Part shown: piece by piece, positions 50,571-58,500 of the stretch
Numbering within the stretch: position 1 is the first letter of the stretch
Layout: each line of letters starts with the position of its first letter
Assembly: GCA_009760855.2 (NCBI GenBank)
Contig: WPIO01000010.1
Coordinates: 5,132,001-5,196,000, forward strand
Length of the DNA stretch: 64,000 nucleotides
Reading direction: 5' to 3'
Origin: Cristatella mucedo
Taxonomy: Eukaryota > Bryozoa > Phylactolaemata > Cristatellidae
The notes under the pieces: generated by a model
Told to the model about the DNA's origin: nothing
Database searches by the model: none
The model's input: only the letters and a program-made list of their open reading frames with translations
Made by a program: the position numbers and the translations under genes

Positions 50571-52469
50571 GCTTGACCTGACACGTAGGCCCTCGTATAT
50601 TGACGGATAAGTCGACAGCATCCTCAGGGTGTCGTCGAACTTCACTGACTGCTCGCCGCCGGCCATGCTGACAAAGAGCGTCTCGGCGAGGCGCTCGACC
50701 GTGCCGTCGCTCAGCTCCAGCTTGTTCTCGCCGGCGCACGACCGCAGCGCGCCCTCCAGCTCGGCCCTGTCCAGCGCGCCGTCGCCTGAAATCGTGATTG
50801 TGACGGCGGAGTGGCCGCCGCCGCTCCCCGTCTTCGAGCTCCGGCTTCGGCTGCGCGCGCGCGCATGCTCGACGCCATCGCGCAGCGAGTCACCGCCGCA
50901 GGAAGCCGGTTGGGCGGAGCGCGCGCTGGGAATGTCTGCTCTAGCCGCCGCTTCAGGTAGCAGCGACCGCGGGGCTACCTAGCGCTAGGTAGGCCAGATC
51001 GCGACCACTCAAAATGCCGACAAGCCGCACCGGCTTAGGGCACAGGAGCGAGGTGCTCGCATTCGACGACCGACTGTCGCGGCGCTCAAGCAGTGAGTTA
51101 TTTGTAAGGTATTCGGGCAGAGATTAAGTCCTCTCTCAGGGCGCCATGCAAATGTATTGTATTAAATTTTGTTTATCAAGATTCGTTGGTCCGCATGGCG
51201 ATGGAGAGCTCAAGCGACTCTGGAGCACCATAAAAGAGGCGATAAAACGAATGCTCAGTTTCGCTCTCAAAGAGTGAGCTGGCTTAAAGTCGTCGCAGTA
51301 AACATGCACGGGTGGCGTGCGTAGCCGTGCGCGCGCGAGCATGCGCTCGTCCATTCACGCACGCCTTCGCTAATGGCTCCCTGAGGTCGCACGATTAGCC
51401 GATTGAGTCACGTGTCACGAGTTGTGGCTGATTGGCCGGCTAAGTCGCGGAATGCTGCCAGCTCGTATTTAGCAGCTAATGCGGCCTCATTTGTTCCTAC
51501 AGCACTGCCAGGTTCTGCTGTGGGCACAGTGCTCATAGCAGGCTGTGTAACACGGCTGCCAGCTTATGTTTATATTTATGTTAAATTAACACGTTTTTAG
51601 TTATCTTTTTCATTTGGAGTTACTCTCTAATACCTAAAAACTAAACCCTAAATTCTAAGACCTAAACTCTAAACCCAAGTAAAGACAAAATCTGACTGCT
51701 TATTTAAAGAAAATATAAACATTTACCGGTGACCATGTTGAAAAGCCTGCTACGAGCACCGTACCCGTAGCAGAACCTGACAGTGCAGTAGGAACAGACG
51801 ACTCCGTATTAGCTGCATTTAGACGCACCGGCGGCATCACCCCACCATGTCCCGCAGGCTGAGGCCGATATCGCGCTGCCGGCCAACCCTCAGTTTGTGA
51901 CTGAAGAGAACGTTTTTCGCTCAGCAGAGTAAGAAATAAAATCGAGACCGGAGACGGAAATAAAAGCAGTGACGAAATCCTGACCGCACTCAAGCGCGGT
52001 CTCACGTCTGTCTAATGGTTACGACCACGCGTACGATGAGCCAACGTAAATGCAAGCACCGGTCTCCGAGCTGCCCCCTTACCATGTGGCTCAGTATGAC
52101 TGCTGCTGCGTACAGTCCGCCCCACGTGCCACCATTTTTTCGAGTGACAATCAGACTGCTTCAAACCGTATCACTCGCCAGCTTCAAACTTGATTCTTTC
52201 GAGGTTCACAACAAGCGACACTAACCACGGGGGTCATTTCGATCCCCGGAAAAGAGACAACGATCTGCTACGCGTCCATGATTGGAAGACAACTTGTGGA
52301 AAACGCGATACGTTCTAGCTTCATAACTATCTCTACACCCAAGTATTTATGCATAGTAAAACCCGTTCATGGCCTACAGCGAATCCTCAGGAGTTAACGC
52401 CTTCTGCGGTCTTCTGCGTGGCCTGCTCGCAGACTTGCTGCTGCAAGACGGAAAAACGCGCCCTCCTGC

Positions 52470-52534
<65 letters not shown>

Positions 52535-55500
52535 CGAGCTACTGTGTGAATCGTGCTGCATACTAGGGCGGTATCGCTGAGTGGTGAGTCGGTTAATAGA
52601 TACAGACAATAGTAGACAAAGACATTAAGCAGATCTTAGTGCAGATTATAAGAAAACTGTCATCCCAACACCCAAGAAAATATATGACAAGTTATGCCCA
52701 GACATCTGCGGGGCACGACCATGAACCGCGGCGTTTAGCGCCAGTGTGGATCAGCCACGAGAGGGTGCGTCACCAGGAGGAGCAGCGCGACAGCTCGCTG
52801 TCAGGAGCTCGAGGCGGCTGCTGCTGGCCGAAACTTCGCCGTCGCCAGAATGCCAGCGCAGGACCGTCCCGACACAATCATCGGTTGGCTGCGGTGGAGG
52901 CGGGCCGGAGCGACAAAACACGACCCGATTTCCCGCCCCCCCCCCCCCCCCCCGCCGCCGCCGCGTTACACCGGCCTTCGAGCGCGCCGCCGACGCCCCG
53001 CGGCACTAAGACGCTAAAACTGGCAAAAAGTGGCACTGAAACGCACAAAACAAGATAGCTGATTTATCAGCCTCTTTTTGCATAGCGACAGAAGAGCCTT
53101 TACGGCTATCACCACCGCTTGCAGCGGCGACAAAGGATCGCCCGCCGCAGGATTCGAGCCCACGACCTCGGGCCGAGGTCGTGAAAAGCAACCGCCTTAC
53201 CTAGTGAGCCACTGCGGCTCACCGGCCAGCTAACGCACTGGCGCTCGTTGGGCTCGCGTCCGCGAAGCAGCGGAGACGACGTACCGTTAGTGTCGTACAG
53301 GCTGAAGAGGAAGCGCAGCTTCTCCTCGCTGCAGCTGCTAGTCAGCTTGAGGAGGCACGAGCAGAGCTCCGCGCGGCCCAGGCCGCCGCGGCCCGAGCCG
53401 CTCGTGTCGAAGTGCGAAAGTACGCGGCCGGCGAGGAAGGGCTGCAAACGGAGGAGGCGGAGATGCGAGCGCGCTCGCGCCCGCTCCGAGCTAGCGGCTG
53501 ACGCGCTGGCGCGAGCCGACCGCGCCGCCGCGTGCGGGCTCGCTCGCTCGCGCAAGCGCACTCGCAGCCTAACTACTCCCTTTTCACGACACCTGTGCAA
53601 CTACGGTGGGTTGAGTCTGCGACCACGTTGTGGACCGATACGTTTTAGACAAGCGCCGCAAAGCAACCAGCGCTGGGGGCGGCACTGGTGGGCTACAATG
53701 ATGCGAGTCGGCGCGAGTGCCGTCGCAAGATCTCCTGCGTAACTGCAGTCACTCGTATGGCGATCGCTTAGCCGTTACGATACGGTGGTAAGAGTGCAAA
53801 ACTAGTGGATCTACTCGGAAGGTGGCCACTGAAGATTAGTGAGGTCACGGGCGCGATGTGCACACGAAGTGAGTCGGAAGCTCTAGCGTAAATGTGAGCT
53901 CTCGCGTGTGAGCTCTCGTGAGCTCTCGTGCAAATAAAGTGCGGCGGAAGCACTAACCGCGAAGCCGGCAGACGAGCGAAGAAGAATGAATCTGCAGCTC
54001 GACGAAGCAGGAGAGCTATTCAATGGTGCATAGTATCGGCTAATAGCACAGCATCGGTTCGCTAAGATGCTATTACTATCTAGTGCAGTTAGTGTAGTCT
54101 AGTGCTACTAGCAGCAGATGCTAGTATCATGCAGAGAATGAATGAGCGCTCGCCCAGTTCATTTTTAGCCGGCATTTAATCAAGCTATTGCTGACCTAGC
54201 TCAGCGCGCGCTTCATAGGGCTGGGTTCGTTGGCTGCAGCGGAACTGAAGCTGACCATTATCCCTATGGATGAGGGATGACGAAAGACGAGGTCGAAAAC
54301 GAGCCAAGTACGTAAGCGAGCGTCCTCTCCGTGCGCCATGAAGGCGGATGCACGGAGTTCAAGTCCAGCTCGAGGAACCAGGAGGGCGATGCGTTTGCAG
54401 CTAGGCGACGCCGCGCTCCCGCGCCAAGTCTTGGCGACGGACTTGTCGGCTGCCGGCACTCCCCTTAAGGAGCCGTCGGCACCTGCGTGCCCGGCCGGCG
54501 CCCGGCTCGGCGGAGACTGGCGAGGTCACGCGGTGACCACGGACGAGGCGACCGACAGTAGATGCGAGCCACTTGCTGACACCGTGCTAGTTTTATTGCT
54601 GACGCCTGGAGAGCCGGCTGCTGAGCTAGTTGCTGACGCTCACCCAGCGGCCACGATGTCCAGCCAGCATGCGTCTGCAATCCGAGCGATCCAAGCGAAA
54701 GAAAGGAGCCGCCGAGATCGCAATCGTCGTAGATGGCACATTAACGCGTTCGTGGGTCATCTCGTGAAAATTTCGACATTGCCCAACCGGAGACGCGGCT
54801 AAATAGGGCTACGGGAGCTTGAGTCCTCTCTTATTCGGGGCCCAATCCCCTCTTCTTATTAAGCTGACTCAGAGCTAGTTCCCTATTATCCCGCCCCCGC
54901 GATTGCTCGGCCTCGGGTCAAGTTCATATTGAGCCCCTGAATAAAATGCCCGACTGCTACGCTCCCCGCCACACCCCTCCGTCGCCCACCCCGTGCGGGC
55001 CAGAGGGTTGGTGGACGATCGATACGAAAGCGTGCGAGTTTTGCGAGCCCTGCGCCCATGACCTTGCGGAGCCGGCACGGACCTGCAGGCCCAGCATATG
55101 GCGGAGGTCGTCGACGAGTATCGACTCCTTGCCGCCGAGTATGGCGTCGGCGTGCTTTTCCATGCTTCGCCGCCAATTTCGCTCCTCTCGGAACCTGCAG
55201 CAGGGAGACTAGTCGCGCGCACGACCGCGCCGCGCCGCTCGCGGCGGCGGCGGCGCTCGCAGCGGCGGCGGTTCGAATCGGCCTCGACCGACCATCGGCC
55301 TCGACCGTGGCGGACGAGGGGCGGCGAGGGCGGAGCGCGCTCGCGCTGCCTTACCGCCCGACCAGCTCGTCGAAGCTCGCAGACACGTCATCGAGCGAGG
55401 CTCCACGCCTCGTCAGGTAGCGAAAGAGCTCTTCGGAGAACTGCGACACAAACGAAACGACTTGGGACGCTTCGTCGGCTGCGCCGCCCCCCCCCCCCCA

Positions 55501-58500
55501 GCCACCGGGGGACGACAGGCGTGGGAAGAGGCGTCGGCGCGCAGAGCGACAGCTGCTGCTTGGGCGAACCGCCGCATCTCAGCGTGCTTCCATCAGCGAC
55601 TTCCGCTCGGTGCAGCCGCGCTCGAGGGACTCTGGCAAGGGCGGCGGCGGCGGCGGCGGCGGCGGCTTCGCAGGCTGCCGCATTTAGGGGCGGACTGGGC
55701 GCCTCACTCTGAGAGCATGGCGACGAACGGCGCCAACGCGCGGCTCGTCTATATTCGGGCCGCCACGCGACAAGCAACCCGTCACTGGCGAAGCGGCGGT
55801 CGTTCGGTCGCGCCGGCCGTTCTAGCGGCGCCGAGTCGGGCGCCGGCCGATTGCTAGTCCGCAGCGCTGGCGAGCCGCTGCTGCTACAGGCTGGCAGAGC
55901 TCAGCGCGGCGAAGTCTCCAGGCGAGCAAGAGATCCGCTGAGCAGCCGCGAGAACTCTTTTGCGACAATTTGCCGCAGCTCCAAGAGTCGTCGGCGCTTT
56001 GCGAGATTCGGTCAAAACGAAAGCCTCCGATTGAGTTAACCGTACGACAAAGCAATAGCGAGAGGAAATACTGTAGAGGTAACGCGGTCACAAGACCTAA
56101 CCATGCGCATCGCATACTCTGCAGCGCAAAGTTTGCAGCCGCGAGCTATGCACGTGCGAGTGCAAGTGGTTCGCGGTTATTAAAAGACCGCCAGCTTTTA
56201 GGGTGAAGAGGGCTCATGGAAGTACCTCTATCCCGATGATCTCACTTCAAGTGATAAGTACTCGCAAATTTCTAAGCAGTTGGAAACGTTGCAGACAGCC
56301 GCTTCCGTAAAACTAGCGAGGAAGGGGTAAAGGTCAGTCTATTCAACAACCTAGCCATCCTGGCGGCAGAAGACCCTCAGCGGCTTTCGTCCGGCGTGAC
56401 TCCGGCGCCAATGGCGGGGCATTCAGCGTTTCGCCGCAGACACTGGCCGCCGTCGGCGCCACAGCCGGCCCCGCCGCTTTAATCTGTCCCCGGTGCCCTC
56501 TCTCAGTGCGTCAGCTGCGGATGCCACTGGGGAAAAATCCGACCGACGTCAAAAGAGCCGTGAGGCCGACGTGACGTGCAAAGCCGCCCGTTTTCAATGC
56601 CCATACTGAAGCGGGGTGCGGCTGGCAACAATCGAGTCCGATGCGACGCTGCAGCAGCCGCAGCCCACGCCTCAGTGAGTGACCCACGCGGTGAGAACCG
56701 CGCGCGCGCGCGACTTGATACGCGACTAGGCGAGAGAGTGGACCCGCTCCGGTGGCGGCGACAGCGGCGAACGCCGGTGCGTTGCTGTGGTACAAAAGAG
56801 GCGCGACACTGTGCTTGACGCAATTGCGGACTTGCGATTTTCCACGGCGTTTCAACTTCCAGCCGGACAGTGTCAGTGCGACTCGAGGGCAAATTTCTCG
56901 CACCGCTGTCTCATCCTCGCTCAAGTGCGCCCAGTCTCTCTCCTCCCGGCGCTCGCCGATACCACCGCGACTCGGTCAAAAGAAGAAGATCCTCAGTAAT
57001 TAAGCACTCATCTACGCTTGCGCGCACGCTGAATGAGTCAGTTTGATTGCTCGTCATAATTGGTCAGTGCTTGCAGTCTGTGTCACGGCAGTAGGCATCC
57101 GAACGACGATGAGGGTGAGCGTGCTCTGTCTAAGCCAATCTAGAGCTTGGCCAAAACCACTCCAATCGACATGAAATTTCAAATTTAAGTTGACCTCACT
57201 GGTCTTCGCGTTCTGACTTGCTCATATTCGCATCATGGATCAGTACGTAAAAGCTACCCGTCCCAAATGTCATTGACCTTGAATTTGATGAGGCTTGCAA
57301 AAGTTTGACAGATCAATTTTTGCTTGTATCCCTTTTTTGAAGTTCAGAACGCGACGCCAAGTGTCCTCCCTCTTTTGAGGGGATTTGGGGTATTTTTACA
57401 GCGACTAGTAGTGAATCTGTTGATTTGACAACGTAGCAATATTTTGCGAAGGTCTAGTGGAAAAACGTGACATTGACTCTTACAGGTCTTCAAAAGGTCA
57501 ACATGACAGCTATGTTTACATTGAAGATTAGCTAACGTCATCCTTGTTGTCTGTGCCAATTCACATGCCAATATTTTCATTAGTCTTCGTTAAATATCAC
57601 TAAATGTGCTGTCGGAGGAGGAAATCACATGAGCTGGAGGCATAGCTCCCCATCTCTCGGTCATACCGCCAAAAAGTAATAGATGCAACAACACCCAAGG
57701 AGGCGCCTCGTACGGAAAAATTGTGCCGAACTTGCACTCCTCCAGTATACCACAGATTAGGTGCTCGCCCGACCAAGGTCTGACCGATGTCGTGAGCTCG
57801 AGCCCCATGGCATATGTGAAGCGCCTATATAGAGATTAAGTTCTCTTAGGGCGCTATACAAACGAATTCTATTATCAGGACAGCATCTCTGGCTGCAAAG
57901 TAGCGTCCTTGTAGTGCGAGTGAGATCGGGACGAGATCGAGCAAACGTTCGGTAAAGCGTGGCAAAACAACGACTAGAGCTTCGTTTTCGCATAAGCGCT
58001 CGGCAACTGGCGACAATCGGCAGACACCTTGAAGCAGTCTCTAAAATCTTGTATTAATTTGTGGATAATCGCAACCGCGCTGGTAATGGAAAACGGTGAA
58101 CTTTGCCAAGCCGAGTCTGCAATAGCAACGCCGGATGCACGCCGGACACTGTTACTAGGTGAGGCACCGGCAGCCCCCGTTTGATCGCGGCGCAGCGAAG
58201 ATTTCGAAGACGGCAATGTTGACGGAATGGCAGAGCGGTCAAGCTGCGAGAGGCGGCGGCTGCGCGGCGGTGGCGGCGTGATCGAATTCAAATGCCAAAT
58301 GCCAAAGGTCAGGGTTCGAGGCGACCGGCTGCGAATGCGGCCTTCGGCTGTGCGTCGAGCCTCATCTGTGCCACAGTGACCGCTAAAACTTTGTCCCGGA
58401 GAAGGTGGCCTGGCGTAGCGTAGCACCGCGTAAGAGCGAAGCCCTTTGAAGAGAGCAGTACACTGACGTCGGGTGCGGAAACCCTTTTCTCAATTTCCGA

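Noticed and set aside
51630-51672. Telomere-like words (CTAAACCCTAAATTC, CTCTAAACCC)
   Set aside because: Too short and irregular for an interstitial telomere; treated only as the spacer of the inverted repeat.
53109-53600. 163-codon minus-strand ORF as one coding unit
   Set aside because: Only 53441-53285 matches EF-hands and is bounded by good splice sites; the rest is GC-rich intron.
54196-55777. Many long ORFs on both strands
   Set aside because: High GC with few stop codons; only the short NOX5 exons 4 and 5 are supported by splice sites and phase.
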